Notes: generated by a model not told the origin, from the letters alone. 64,000 nucleotides of DNA from Acheta domesticus (GCA_031308135.1 JAHLJT010000631.1:218242611-218306610), one strand, 5' to 3'; numbered from the stretch's first letter, positions 34,328 to 46,212 are shown. A program made the numbers and translations.

Positions 34328-35370
34328 CTTCTGTTTTACCTTTAAAAAGTGGTTACTGAATGTGAATTTAGCTTTTATCTAACAATTCCTGATATCTCAA
34401 ATTATTCCTGTACTGTCAGAATTTTATTTCTACAGGCATAACAGGGAACATTTGTCCATTATTCTTAGCAACTATTTGCGACTATTTACAACTATCTGCA
34501 GTGTTACTATATCAACCTGTAGAGTTTTGTATTAAAAATGTGCAAAAATTATTGTTTTGTTTAATGTTAATACTGTCATGTATGTGATCCTTTGACAAAT
34601 TGTTTTCAAGAATAAATATTGTTATTGCAAATTCAGTTTTAACATAAAAGCATATTTTAAAAATTAATCCACTAATAAAAATACAACTAAATATTCAGTA
34701 TTTAATAAAATGCGATTCAACAATATCGTTGAAACTTTTATCCATTTTCTCTTTTTACGGGAACATGCATGTTCTCCATTGCATCTTTTCAACTTAATTT
34801 TTTTCTTTATTTTCTACTCACTAAGGAATCTACGATCTGCAAAGTTCAGCGAACTTTGTAGATTTTGTGCTCATAAAATACAAGTTCGCGCGAAGTGTAA
34901 TTCCAACAAATTACTCTCCGAGGTCCGACAAATCTTCACACCTGCTCTTATCTTCTTGAATTCTCTCTTTCTTACACATTCGTGCTCAGCAACTAAAATT
35001 TCAGCGAGCGACGCTGTGAAAATTAGCGTAGCCCGAGTCAGGGCATCAAATAACGCAAACACGAGGGGAGGATCACTTCCGGCCCGTGCCTGCGTCCGCG
35101 CTGCACTCTGCTGGCACGCGGCGGAACTAACGGGCGCATAAATCCACAGTGGCCTGCGCCAACACGGGCAGGTTAATGTTAAACGGCCCTGAGCCCCGAA
35201 AATCGACTTTCAGCGAGGCACACGCACGGTTACGGCGGTAGCTCAGTCACGCAGTGGGCCCAAAGGGCACACAAAGGTAGGGATGGGAACTTCATAGCGC
35301 GATCTCAGGCTTCACCGAGAACGGCTCGATGCACCGGTCCGAGTTGCCGTGGTTCCTTCTCAGACCAACA
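33911..35370. other. Unassigned sequence with a (TA)n tract and a GC-rich right part
   Basis: A (TA)n microsatellite of about 18 repeats lies at 34,288-34,324. A CpG-containing patch at about 35,040-35,370 directly adjoins the broken end of the LINE at 35,371. No gene was recognised. Confidence 0.45.
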
Positions 35371-36708
35371 CCAGGGGAATCCGGTCCTGGGCTTGAATTT
35401 CTTGTAAGAGCTAGCACAATCTCAACTTGTATTTTTACGGAATCGTTTGAAATAGAATTACGTGAAGAATTTTGTTGAATAATTCTATCCATTGATATAT
35501 GCCAATTAGATTTGTATATTTGGAATTCGTGGTTAAAGTTACTATCGCTTGATTTATTAGGAAATGTAGATGCTTGAATGTTCGAAATTTCTTCGTTAGA
35601 AGAGATAATTATTGATTGTTGTGAAACATAAATTTAGATTCGATGAAATCGTTAGCTTTTATTTTTTTTCAATTATCTGCTGGGTTAGAGAAGCAATTTA
35701 TTGATGATATGAAGTCAATCCAGCACTGCCTTTTATTTTCTTTATACATTCGTCTTGCCTTTGTCCTTGGGTTTTTATATTCAATACGATTTTCTATGGT
35801 TGGATGTCTCTTGTATTTGTTGAAAAAGTGTCCATGCAAAAATGCTCATAAATTGTAGTCTTCATTCCACAGGTAGAGTTGTTTCCTTATTAGTGTTTCT
35901 GAATTTGTGGAATTGTTTCACAGCTGTTTTGAGGATGAGATCAGTCAGTTTCTCATTTTTTTTCATTAAGAGAGATCCGTAAAGTTTCAGCTAACATGTT
36001 AATTTCATTTATTTTTGTTGATAACATTTCCTTGTTCTTGTCAAAATTAGCATCTTGGAATTTCCGCCTTGGAGTGCAGGTAGTCACTGAGGTATTAGTG
36101 TATTAAATTATGAGAATGGGAAAATAGTTACTTCCACGTAGATCCTTTATAGTACTCCAGTCCCATTTAGAAGTAATAGAAGATGAATATATTCTTACAT
36201 CAATATCATTGAACCTTTTGTGCGTATTATTAAGGCGAGTGTGTTGATTTTTGTTCTTCTAATATTTTTTTAATTATCTTTCCTGTATTATCATTATAAT
36301 ATCCACACAACCTACCATAATAAAGGGTTTAGGTAGCTGATCGATGAATTTTACTATTTCATTTTCTGCAAAGTTACAACTATTGGGAAGGTAGATATTA
36401 CAGGTACTCAAATATTTTCTATCCAGGTTAATTTTGACTACTGTACATTCAATATTGGTGTTTAGCTGAATTTAATCTGCTTGAAGAAAAGATTGTATAT
36501 ATATTTCTATGCTTCCACTGGATATTCCTGAACTATTTCTAATCCTTAGTTATACAGAATAATTTATTTGTGGTATCACTCTTTCCGCATTATTCGTTTC
36601 CATATGTAGTAAGCATGTTACATCTGGATTATACTTGTTAATTATAATTAATAGAGTTTCTCTTTGAGGCCTAAATCCAATGATATTCCATTGTAATATG
36701 TTTAAACC
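35371..36708 (-). pseudogene. LINE ORF2 endonuclease and start of RT, pseudogene
   Basis: The AP-type endonuclease nicks target DNA to prime reverse transcription. The frame starting near 36,708 reads ILQWNIIGFRPQRETL, followed by YNPDVTC, an ETN word in the catalytic-Glu position and CNIYLP. A degenerate PFIMVG stands where the GDFN motif is expected. After many stops the linker shows SSDSNFNHEF and then ALTRNSSPGPDSPG, the approach to the RT domain. The palm motifs (including the YADD box) are absent. Confidence 0.8.
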
Positions 36709-37104
36709 GTTAAATATTTAGTGTAAGGGGGCGAGATACGTCAACTTCTATCACTAGAATACTCTGATTCAGTGTTTTCAATGATTTTTTTTCTTTTTTT
36801 AGATTTGTAAATCTTCTCTTCATATTTCATTTAATTTTGAATATGTACGTTCTAACATTTGGATCTACTGAGTTACATTGGGGGTAAATTCTATAGCTAT
36901 TTCAAATACCTCACTACTGTGTTTAGTTTTTTCAAGAAAACTCAATTGAATAATATTTCAAAGGCATTTGTTGCTGAGTCCAAACATTTCTTTCAGAGGA
37001 GCCAGTTGTGTGTCCGGTTTATCATATTATTCAAGATTTGTTCTTTTTAGTCGTGAATTTTATAATTCTACTCATTTTCATTCGCAATGAGGCCATAATT
37101 ACAA

Positions 37105-37107
<3 letters not shown>

Positions 37108-37158
<51 letters not shown>
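37108..37158 (+). repeat. (TA)n microsatellite inside the LINE
   Basis: About 25 TA dinucleotides lie between the ORF1 and endonuclease relics. They probably expanded after the LINE inserted. Confidence 0.9.
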
Positions 37159-37161
<3 letters not shown>

Positions 37162-37299
37162 AGATTTTAATTGGGGTTCAATAGGTGGGTCTCAGGTTGT
37201 TGATAATGAGGTTAAAGGTCGTTTATTGATCAAGTTCCTTGTGGTGCTAGAGTTGTTTGATTGTGGGGTGGGAGAGCAGGGAAGTCAACAGTTCGAGGT

Positions 37300-38184
37300 T
37301 AGGCTATTAGAGGGGCATTATTGTTGGCCTCAAGCTCCTGCATCCAAGAATTGTCTTCACTCTTTTTGTGTGAGTAGATACTTCAATTTGGGTGAAAGAG
37401 TCAGATAGTGGAGGTCTTTTTGATGTGATATGCACATCTGCAGGTTGAGATTTTGGCACAGAAGAGGGATTATGATTACGTTGTTGAATAAGTTCAGTTT
37501 CCATGTCATTATTTGCACTTGGTTTATTGAGACAAAGCTGAGCCATATGTCCTTCTTACTTGGAAATAAAACAAGTCATTATATGAGTAGAGAAGTATAT
37601 ACGGCCATGAGGATTTATCAAAATAAACAACAGTTCAATCAGGTAATTTGTTTAGATCTTCAGGTTCCTTGTGCACTTGACTTCTGAAACTCATGATATG
37701 CGAGAAGCCCGGATCTGATATTTCTGCTTTTATTAATGAGATACTGGAGACTGTGGTAATTTTCCTTTTAGTGAATTCCTTTTCAATTATATCATGTGGT
37801 GTGATTGGACACACAATGGATGTAATTGCCGTTTTAAGTTCACTATGAAAGGTCTAACACTAACTACATGATTATTTATAACAATTGATTTGTTTTTGTC
37901 AGAGAATTTATCCGAAATGGCTTGACTAGCCAGAAAGATGCATATTCGGTTGTTAGATATGCCTGAAACATATCTATTACTGTGTCACTAGCTTCAGTAG
38001 TAGAGGCAAGCTTGCTAATATAATCTTTAACTGAAAGTCCTTGAGGTTCGATTTCAACTGCTTGTTCTTTAGATGGAAAGGAATCGGATGAATTAGCACT
38101 TGCATAAGACTTCTTCAAGGACGTACCTTGTTGTGAGTCCGTACCGTCGAGGGTTATGTTTCTCCTGTACTCAGGAAAATCCAT
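37300..38184 (-). pseudogene. LINE ORF1 (gag-like, zinc-knuckle) pseudogene
   Basis: ORF1 of Jockey-like LINEs encodes an RNA-binding protein that packages the element's RNA. From the ATG at 38,184 an acidic, serine-rich N-terminus of about 100 codons is intact. Further on, in shifting frames, come VSVRPFIVNLK, SHIMSFRSQV and a CCHC-type knuckle, C-F-I-S-K-stop-E-G-H-M-A-Q-L-C, at about 37,535-37,577. The C-X2-C-X4-H-X4-C spacing is kept, but the second cysteine is serine and a stop lies inside. Several further stops and indels follow. Confidence 0.75.
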
Positions 38185-38190
38185 TTTCCT

Positions 38191-39140
38191 TGGAGGTACA
38201 GCTGTAGCGACAGCTATGTGTGAAGTTCAATATGATGATATACTGTATTTTGGTTACAGTATTAGAAACTAATTCATATATTTCAACCAAGATAGGTAAA
38301 TCACTCGCATTTTGTTAGTACACCACTACTTACAGCACGACCTACTTGTATGGCGTCTCGAAGATGATGTCATTTTCTATTAAGATTATTCAGTATTTCG
38401 ATTTACTTTCAACTTCTACTTTCAAGATAATTTTTTACTTCTAGAATAGAGTACATTAGAGATATTTTCTATTGTTTGAAGAAATTTTTGAAGAACTTAA
38501 TAAATACTTTTTTAGAACAATATTTTGTACCATAACCATGTCTCTTGTCATTTAAGCAAAAACTATTAATTGCACTTGAAAATTTTTTTGTTTATTTAAA
38601 TTTTAAATTTTAAATTTTTATTGTTTATTTTTAACTATTCCCCTACGTTCTTATTTTAAGTAGCTAATTTTAGTTCATTGATAATTTTCGCAGTTCATTT
38701 TTCGAATAAAAATTTTGAGGTAACAGACACACCCCGTTCACTTTTTCTTCGTTTGTTAATTTCAGAGTACGTATCTCTCGGACAATTTTAGATAACTTTG
38801 CGTTGCGGAAAGATGTGTATCGCAACTGTACAGTTGAGCCAGTGAAATCAGGTACTATATCAGCAATTGGAAAGATTTGGACACCCGCATTCGCAGCTCG
38901 GTCTGTCATCCCTTTCTCGTGGGAGGAAAAAAGAAGGGTTGGGTTATGTGTGCACCAGTTCACTTCAAAGGAGCATTCACACTCTTTTTTTGTGGCTCTT
39001 CCAATAGCTTGCTGGGCGGAGTTCGACGCGGTCGAGAAGTGGAGCGTGGCAAACTCGTTGCTGCGAGACTGGCTAGTTGGCATCTATTTCGTGTCCAGTC
39101 TCTCGCTACTGCTGAAAGAGCAAAAGGTTAATGCAAGCGT
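38191..39140 (-). other. Possible 5' untranslated region of the LINE
   Basis: It lies directly upstream of the LINE ORF1 start and includes a more GC-balanced block (38,670-39,140) open on the minus strand for 137 codons, with no recognised domain. Jockey-type elements carry an internal promoter in a 5' UTR of some hundred bases, so this may belong to the LINE. That is inference from position only. Confidence 0.3.
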
Positions 39141-40588
39141 ATAGAGTTTCCGCTAGCCGAGTAATCTCTGTTTTGTTCATATTTAATGCCATCAGAAATT
39201 TTTACTGAGCTTCCATTGACAATACTTGTGATCAACCAGTATCGAGAGGTAGAAGTCAGAGAAACTCTTGATTCTATTACTTACTCCCTTTTCCATTTTT
39301 TATGTGCTACAAAACGTAATGTTTTCTCTCCCTGTTCATCTGTAATGAATGTTGAATAATAGTTTTTCTTATTCCTACGTATGCTATCTTCCGTTCCATT
39401 TACATTTTATTTTTTATTCGCATATCACTGCATTTTTATTACTTAAAAGATGTGATTTTATTTTATCGTGTATGTATCAAAAATGAAACCTGCATGCTAT
39501 TTCTAATAATGTAGATACACTTTACTGCCATATATAATTCAGTGACCAATAAGAAAGCAACCATCTTTAGGGAAACTGCAATCTCATTACTTTCTCAACA
39601 CCCTCCCCACGACGCTGTCTTCGTAGAAAACGTACTAAAATAGCTTCACTTCAGGACTAATCTAGTTTACTAGTCTCAAAACGAAATATGTTGTTGTAAA
39701 AGCAAACGACCTCTGTGCTTGAAGAGTGGGGTGTGTGTTTCCATTTTATGTCTCGCCGCTGTGGATGGTTGTGAAAATGCGTGGGCCTCGCTCTTCTTTA
39801 GTCCACGATATACTGCTGAGAAGATTACGCCTGTCGCCGAAGTTGGTGATAACTGAACCAACCAAATGTCTCCTCAGAGTAAACACAGTCCTCGTAAGTC
39901 TCGTCTCTTAAATACGGACTGCTAATTCGGAGAAGAGACGAAGTGGAGCTCCAAGAAAACAAGCAGACGTTGACACGCATGAAACATTCCTACGTGTCCT
40001 AAGTGTGCTTATTGAAGGATTGAAGGTTGAAATTTCAGTTGAGTTAAAAGATTTTAATAATAATAATATGTTGTATGGTATTGTATTTTAAGAATTTTAT
40101 ATTTTAAGACTTTGTAAGAAGAAGACTTCAAAAATATATTTAAACAAAAGTAAGAATTTCACCTAACATATTACCTTTATTTCAATTTTGTTGCAGAATC
40201 AAAAAATCTTAATATAAGAGAATATTAAGTTCAAAATTAGAACTACTGTAGGAGTATTGTATTTACAATACATCCATTTAATTTTTCTTCTACAAAGCAT
40301 TTTAAAGTCGGTGATAACCACAATTTTTTATTTCTGTTAGATTACCGAATATTGTAAATTATGATCAAAATTTTCAAGCTTTAAACAATGGAACATGTAA
40401 AACTTATTTTTAAATTATGTGAATGATTGTTTTAGTTTTGCATTTTTCCGAAACTGCATTATAAAAATTGAAACCAGAATATAAATTGTGCTTGACGAGG
40501 AAATGATTTCGTTTAATTATCTAGCCGACGTTGATCAATAACAATCAGTTTTTGTTTGACTGATCTCTATTGCTTCTTGATACTCACA
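39141..40588. other. AT-rich sequence without recognisable gene
   Basis: Nothing recognised beyond a moderately GC patch at 39,700-39,900. Confidence 0.5.
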
Positions 40589-40960
40589 ATGAAAAACGGT
40601 GAAGGTAAGTAATGCTATGAGAGGAATATCAGAAGACAGCGTCGAATCAATTTTTGGTGATGAAAGTTCCTAATAAAGACATTTTTCGTCCGGAAATATT
40701 CTTAGTCATCTACCGCTTAAAAGTATTGCTCCCAACCTGGGGAGTCACTGAATCTTGCAGATGTTTCACCCCGAGGGGAAAAGGCAATTTAGAAAGAACG
40801 ATAGGCATCCTACGCGAAAGAGCAAGATTTTGAGTCGGCAACTCTCTCTGATACAAATGTCAAGGGAATCTCGTCAATGGCTGAGAATCAGTTCCGTGTC
40901 CCTCGAGCACGAGCGAGTTGAGAAATTAAGAGATTTTCGTATATTTCTAATATTACATTA
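40589..40960 (+). repeat. Local duplication, block A copy 1
   Basis: Aligns with 41,155-41,490 over most of its length: GAAAGTTCCTAATAAAGA, CTTAGTCATCTACC against CTTAGCCATATCTCC, TTGCTCCCAACCTG, GAATCTCGTCAATGG against GAATCTCGTCAATCG, and CCTCGAGCACGAG against CCCGAGCACGAG. It is clearly homologous but diverged. A donor-like GTAAGT at 40,603 is absent from copy 2. Confidence 0.7.
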
Positions 40961-41014
40961 ATATATTATATTAACACATATTACATTCAAGAAAGGCTAC
41001 GGACACGTACTTCA

Positions 41015-41016
<2 letters not shown>

Positions 41017-41050
<34 letters not shown>
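41017..41050 (+). repeat. (CT)n microsatellite
   Basis: About 17 CT dinucleotides between the two copies of block A. Confidence 0.92.
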
Positions 41051-41052
<2 letters not shown>

Positions 41053-41154
41053 GAATCTCACTCTGCGATGCGTTGCTTTGTGTTGTATCTAGCAGCTCCG
41101 ACCTCTCTATTAATTATTCATTTTATTGATTGACTTTTGTGTATCATACTAATT

Positions 41155-41490
41155 AATGACAATGAAAAATCACAAAGGAGAAAGAGCTGTGACAAACACA
41201 TCAAAAGCCAAAGTGAAATTAACTTTTGGAAGCTGAAAGTTCCTAATAAAGATACTTTTCATCTGGAAAGCTTCTTAGCCATATCTCCCGTAACAAATTG
41301 CTCCCAACCTGAGCTTTCACCCAGAGAAAAATAGGCAAATTAGAAAAAACGGGAGACATCCCTCGCCAACGAAAGGTTTCTTGAAGGGACAGCTCCCTCT
41401 GGCGCAAGCGACGAGAGAATCTCGTCAATCGACGACCCGGGGAATCGATTCCGCGGCCCCCGAGCACGAGTTGAGAATTGAAGAGGCTCG
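41155..41490 (+). repeat. Local duplication, block A copy 2
   Basis: The partner of 40,589-40,960. It is more GC-rich in its right half and runs on into block B (41,620-41,800). Confidence 0.7.
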
Positions 41491-41619
41491 CTCAACTTGT
41501 TCGCAGCGAGCACATTGAAAACGAACCAAATTATCGGCGGTACGCTCGCCCCGTCGTCGCGCGCAGCGGCCTAGAACGAATCAATGCGGTCGCTGCGTCG
41601 TTCGTGCCGGCACCTGCTG

Positions 41620-41800
41620 CCGCCGCGCCCGCCAACTTTGTTCTGTACGGAACTCGCGAAATGGAATGGCCGAATTTTTCTCATCAGCAAGTTCCGGTAG
41701 AAAAGAAGTCTTTGGGATGCGCGTTTTTATAAGCACGTGATCCCGCGACTTATGAGTTTCTTCTCGGGAAAAATAGTTTTAATGGAACGGAATGAAATGA
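41620..41800 (+). repeat. Local duplication, block B copy 1
   Basis: Shares with 42,450-42,640 the ordered words TTTGTTCT, GAATTTTTCTCAT, a GCAAGTT/CGAAGTT word, GCG(T)GTTTTTATA and TTTTAATGGAA against TTCCTTGATGGAA. The first part is CpG-rich (CTGCTGCCGCCGCGCCCGCC). Confidence 0.6.
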
Positions 41801-41964
41801 AGTGGACGATTTCTTTTATTTTACTTATTACAAGCAAAATCCGTCATCTCATCTACAGAATCAGTTATCTTACCGTACTATTTTTGATGAGATTTTAACA
41901 AACTAAAATAATGTGTACACGTTGTTTATTGAAAATTGAAAGCATTGGTAAAATTACATGAATT

Positions 41965-42448
41965 ACCTCTGTTGATTGATTGATCGATTAATGATTCCGG
42001 CTGCGTCAACTTCGAAGGTAATTAGTTCCGTAAGTGTAGTGCACGTGTTATCGCGAAAGCTGGCTGTGATCTTCACCCGCTGAATGTTGAAATCCGACGG
42101 CAACCTATGTCGAGGGATTTTCCCCAACCAGGTATCGCCCAGCACGTCCCCAGCCAGGACAAGCTCTATGCTCTCGGCTAGTTTCTCTACAAGAGTGGTG
42201 GTGTAGTGCATGTTAATGTATGTGGGTGTATAAGGGGTGAAGATAGGACAAGGAAGTGGAAGGAAAGATCGCGGTCCGTGGCCTATTTATTAGGGTACTG
42301 CTCCGTAATTCTTCTGATGTTGATAGGAGAAATCACGGAAAACTACAGATCAGAGCAGCCGGTCCCTAGAATTTTCCTCCAGACAGCAGCTGAATTTCAC
42401 CCGCTCTCTAACCTAGTGTCGAAAAATCCTATCACAAGTCCGTACGAA
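41965..42448 (-). mobile_element. SINE family 1 copy, head-truncated
   Basis: The tail end is preserved at the left (GTTGATTGATTGATCGATTA, an AATC-type repeat on the minus strand). GTAATTAGTTCCGTAAGTGT, CCCCAACCAGGTATC, GGACAAGCTCTATGCTC and the core GGAAAACTACAGATCAGAGC follow. It breaks off inside the B-box region (AGTCCGTACGAA) at about 42,448, where block B copy 2 begins. Confidence 0.8.
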
Positions 42449-42449
42449 C

Positions 42450-42640
42450 ATTTGCTGCTGCGTCTCCTCCCTTTGTAATTTTGTTCTCTGTGGAACTAGC
42501 GAATTGCACGACTGAATTTTTCTCATTACGAAGTTGCTGCCAAAAAACATCTTTATGATTGCGTGTTTATAGGTAGGCGATTTCGCGAATAGTGTTCTAC
42601 TCGTATAAACGTTTCCTTGATGGAATGAACTGGCCAATTA
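42450..42640 (+). repeat. Local duplication, block B copy 2
   Basis: The partner of 41,620-41,800. It is AT-richer and more eroded, and begins exactly where the SINE head is cut. Confidence 0.6.
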
Positions 42641-42824
42641 CTTCCAATCCACATATTTTCAAGCAGTAGCTGTCATCAAATATATTGAATTAATTATATT
42701 ATAGTCGATTTGTTTACACACGATTGGATAACATTTATGTCTTAATTATCGCACAAGTTGAAAATATTGATAAAATGACTTGGACTTCACGCTCAATGCC
42801 TGCTAATACCAAGCCTCCTTCGTC

Positions 42825-43045
42825 CATTTTTTTTTCTTCTTTCTTAGGTCGCTTTTTAACTACTATATCTTAAACGACCCATGTAACTACCATTGGATTT
42901 TGAACTTTGGGGGTAACGGTAGAGGAACTTGCATGCTGCATTAGGGCACGAATAAATATCCATGCCCCGGGCGGGAATCGAACCCGCGACCCTTCAGCCT
43001 AAGAGCCCTCGGCAACCTGGGAAGCTCCGTTCCTCTTTGTTCTTT
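42825..43045 (-). mobile_element. SINE family 2 copy
   Basis: Minus strand: a tRNA-like head with GGTTGCCGAGGGCTCTTAGG and a perfect B box in GTCGCGGGTTCGATTCCCGC, then GGGGCATGG. A roughly 120-bp body ends at GCGACCTAAGAAAGAAG with an A-rich tail (T-run at 42,828-42,840 on the plus strand). It shares the GGGCATGG junction and the GCGACCT terminus with the 31.6-kb copy. Confidence 0.85.
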
Positions 43046-43299
43046 GCGAGCCTGTAAAATAGAAAATGCTCGTTTTTAACAATTTCAGATGTAAAAGTAA
43101 TTATTTGAACTTTATTTATTTGTAGGCAAATATCTTTGCAAAACATGGTTTTTACTTAGGTAAAATTACCTATAATGAAATAAATTATGCAGTGACCAAA
43201 TATTTGAAAAGTTTTTTGCAAAATTTTGTACGTAATAAAATCTTCAATTTCCCTTTAATATTAATTTTTGCTCTACGATAACATAAGAAGAAACGTCTA

Positions 43300-45045
43300 A
43301 GTCCCATTTGTTGCCAATATAAATAGTATTAAATTAGTGGTGCGCCATCATGGCACGGATTTTCTCGTATTCATTTTTTTATTGTCTTTGGTCTGCGCTA
43401 GCTATTCGTTCTTGCCACACACTTTTCCCAGATGCCATCTATCACCACTCGATGTAGAATTTTGTGAAAATTTCTCAAGTTTTTGTTTTTCCAATTGTAG
43501 AACCCAAATATTATAGAGTAATGAAAATAGCAATAAAATACATTCAAAAAGAGTAAAATCTCGTGCTAAACGGCAAGGTTCATTGAAAAATTTGGAGCGT
43601 TTTTAAGAAAATGGCTTTAAAACGTCACTCTAAATGAAAAAATTGAGGCTTTTTTCACAGATTTTTTTTAACTTTTGAAAAACTTTATTATAATTCATTT
43701 GAATAACTTTTACTGACAATGCAGCCGTATTTATGATTTGCTGGAAATGTGCATATTACCAGCATGAGATATGTATCAAAAAATTATATTTGTGTAATTT
43801 TTGAAACACACGAATACCCCAAAATGAACTTAATGACATATAAAACAGGGCAAAACATCCGTCTGTTCGTCCATCCGTCCGTCCGTCCATCCGTCCGTTC
43901 TTCCACTATCCGTCTGTGAACACCACTAGCGCCTAAACCATACGTAGAATTTTTTTCTAAAATGGATATTCCCTGGGCGATCTGGCTCGAATCTTGGCGC
44001 TGTGAATTTGAAAAGAACTAAACGTTGGAAAAGTTTGGGAAAAAATGGAGCTATTTTTGAGAAAATGGCATTTGAAAGTTTCTGAAAATGAGGTATTTTG
44101 AGTTCATTTTCACAAACAAATGTCTAGTTTTCGAGAATCTTCATATAACATTATTTAAAGCACATGTAATTGTAAATACAATAATATGAAAAAAATGCCG
44201 CAAATGTAAATATTAATGATGTAAAGAAAAGTAAAAAAGTAACTTTTGTAATTAAAAAAAGAATAAAACAATATGACATTTATATCATCTTACGTGGTAC
44301 ATTTAGCTCTATTTCTACCAACTGATTAAAGAAAAAAATTTAAGCCGTTTTCTAGAAAATCTTGTTTTTGTTATCTTCAATATTGTACACATGCCACGCA
44401 ATATTGCCCGAAAACTACTAAAATTTTCAAAAAATATACCTGACCTTTATGAAATAAAAATGGAGAAAGGATGTTAATTGAAGGAAAAATACCTATCTTC
44501 AATTCAGTAGTTTTGGGAAGATGCCGGCAATAATTAAACTTTCGAATTTATCGAAAATTCAGAGTAACAGTAAAAAATAGACCTATGCAATCTGTATAAG
44601 TGTATTTTACTCTATTCTTTCAAAAAATTTCAAGAAAATATTTGGAACTATTTTTGAGAAACGTTTGAAAATGTCCTAAGGGCTTCGTATAAAGTATTCG
44701 CACATTATAAGAGTTTTTCCAATTAACAGCACCAAGATTCGAGCCAGATCGCCCGGGGAATATCCATTTTAGAAAAAAAATCCTACGTATGGTTTAAGCG
44801 CTAGTGGTGTTCACAGACGGATAGTGGACGGACGGACGGACAGACAGACGGACGTTTTGCCCGGTTTTCGGTATTAGTGACGCACAAAACAGGGATTATA
44901 GCTACAGCACGTTTTGGAAGATTTTTTTCTAAATTTAGTACTGGATTTACCCACTTTTTCGTTATGAGGGCCCGGCAATGAGAATTTTTGGCCGAAAATC
45001 CGCCGTATTTGCACGAAGCATTACATAACTTTCTCTACTCTACTT
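43300..45045. repeat. Two repeat family X copies in head-to-head inverted array
   Basis: The segment 43,848-44,015 is nearly the reverse complement of 44,713-44,862 (GGCGATCTGGCTCGAATCTT against AAGATTCGAGCCAGATCGCC; TGGTTTAGGCGCTAGTGGTG with one change). Both arms carry GTCC/GGAC tetranucleotide runs next to a GTTTTGCCC word. The plus-oriented copy continues to GAGGGCCCGGCAATGAGAAT and GCATTACATAACTTTCTCTA near 45,030, an ending shared with the 51-kb copy. No coding frame. Confidence 0.7.
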
Positions 45046-45830
45046 ATATACTCTACTTACATACTTCTCTACTCCGTATGTACGTACGTATACAAGAAAG
45101 TAATATACTACGTACATTACTGCGTATATGCATGCGTATACGAGAAAGTAATGTGGTACGTATGTTACATAGAAATATACGGAGCAAATTTCATTTGCTT
45201 ATCTTACATAAATAATAGTAGTAGTCTTGTAATACAGCAAACGTATTGAGAACAAGTCATTTGTACCACATACACAAGCACAAGGTAGCAGAGTAACAAC
45301 TGGTGGAAGTAAAATATATTGTGTTATAATTGAAATGATTCTTTCAGAAAACAATTTCTTATATTGAAATCAATTTTCAAGCAAAGATAATTTGTCTTAT
45401 CCTCCATTGAGCTGGCAAGCTATGCGAGCAAGGAATCTGAAAAACAATTGATTTTGTGAGTCAAGATATAAATTGATTATAATGTTATGCATTATAATGA
45501 TAATTACCTCAGAATAAAGCAATTAATTTCACAGTGAAAATTTAAACTTGTATAATGATTCAAATTCACCAGTATTGTGCAAATCTGCTCCATACTCTAT
45601 TTACATTAGGAGGTGACAATTATCGCTTTGAAAAGCTGTTTACTAGAGTCATTTATGTATCTTTATCTAAATTAATGATACAAAACGGGTGTTACCAAAA
45701 CAGAATATTCCGCGATAGGCGAGCTCCACAAAATAATGCGTAACGAAGTAATACTGAGAGCGGATTTACGTTATTGTAAAACAAAAATACAGCTGTGGCC
45801 AAAAGAACGATGCGACTCCCAACACGACCG
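45046..45830. other. Unassigned sequence with a small tandem duplication
   Basis: At about 45,065-45,170 a roughly 44-bp segment, GCGTATAC-AGAAAGTAAT type, is repeated twice with TACGTA-rich words. The rest is AT-rich with nothing recognised. Confidence 0.5.
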
Positions 45831-46212
45831 TGCTCTCGGAGCAGCCGGGCGTACCGGCTATCTATCTCACTTTGTCGCCGCTGTATCCGGGCGTCGCTCT
45901 GTAACTGTTCCGCTGGCTGTTCGCGTCAAAACGAAGTCGTTTCGTCGGAATCGAAATTCGGGCTCCTGCGCTGGTGGGTCGGGTCTGCGGTTCATTGTGC
46001 GACCGGGGCCCGTCAAAGCGGGGGCGGGAGAACGGCCAGCGGCGGCGGCGGCAGGGGCGGGGAGGGGGGGAGCGAGGGGATGGGAACAATTGTTGGCAGC
46101 GGACATCAATCGCCCGGAGGCGGAGACGAGGCGGTCGTTGACGGCCGTCGGCGGTTCGCCGCAGCCGCGCGGTGCGATGGGGAGAAGCAGGGCACATCGG
46201 GACGGGATGAAG
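45831..46212. other. CpG island
   Basis: CG-dense (GGCGGTTCGCCGCAGCCGCG near 46,150). Frames are open on both strands by composition. It stands at the left edge of a 3.7-kb G-biased block. Confidence 0.6.

Larger units (their letters stand above)
35371..38190 (-). mobile_element. Decayed Jockey-type LINE, 3'-truncated
   Basis: A non-LTR retrotransposon on the minus strand. In order it carries ORF1 with a zinc-knuckle relic, an AP-type endonuclease start, a linker and the first residues of the reverse-transcriptase domain (NSSPGPDSPG at about 35,371-35,400). The sequence then switches abruptly to unrelated GC-rich DNA. Multiple stops and frameshifts make it inactive. LINEs usually lose their 5' end during incomplete reverse transcription. 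This copy keeps the 5' half and lacks the RT core and 3' end, pointing to a later deletion or rearrangement. Confidence 0.85.

Noticed and set aside
38670..39083. 137-codon minus-strand frame as a host gene
   Set aside because: No recognised domain and no splice or promoter context. Its position upstream of the LINE ORF1 makes a LINE 5' region at least as likely.
40584..40610. First coding exon with donor at GTAAGT (ATGAAAAACGGTGAAG)
   Set aside because: The duplicated partner at 41,155 lacks both the reading frame and the donor, and the block is a repeat.
42960..43045. Functional tRNA gene on the minus strand
   Set aside because: The T arm is intact but no proper anticodon stem-loop is visible. 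The body and terminus match the 31.6-kb SINE.
43860..44860. Telomere- or satellite-like array from GTCC/GGAC runs
   Set aside because: The tetranucleotide runs are short and part of a dispersed repeat (family X) found at several loci.
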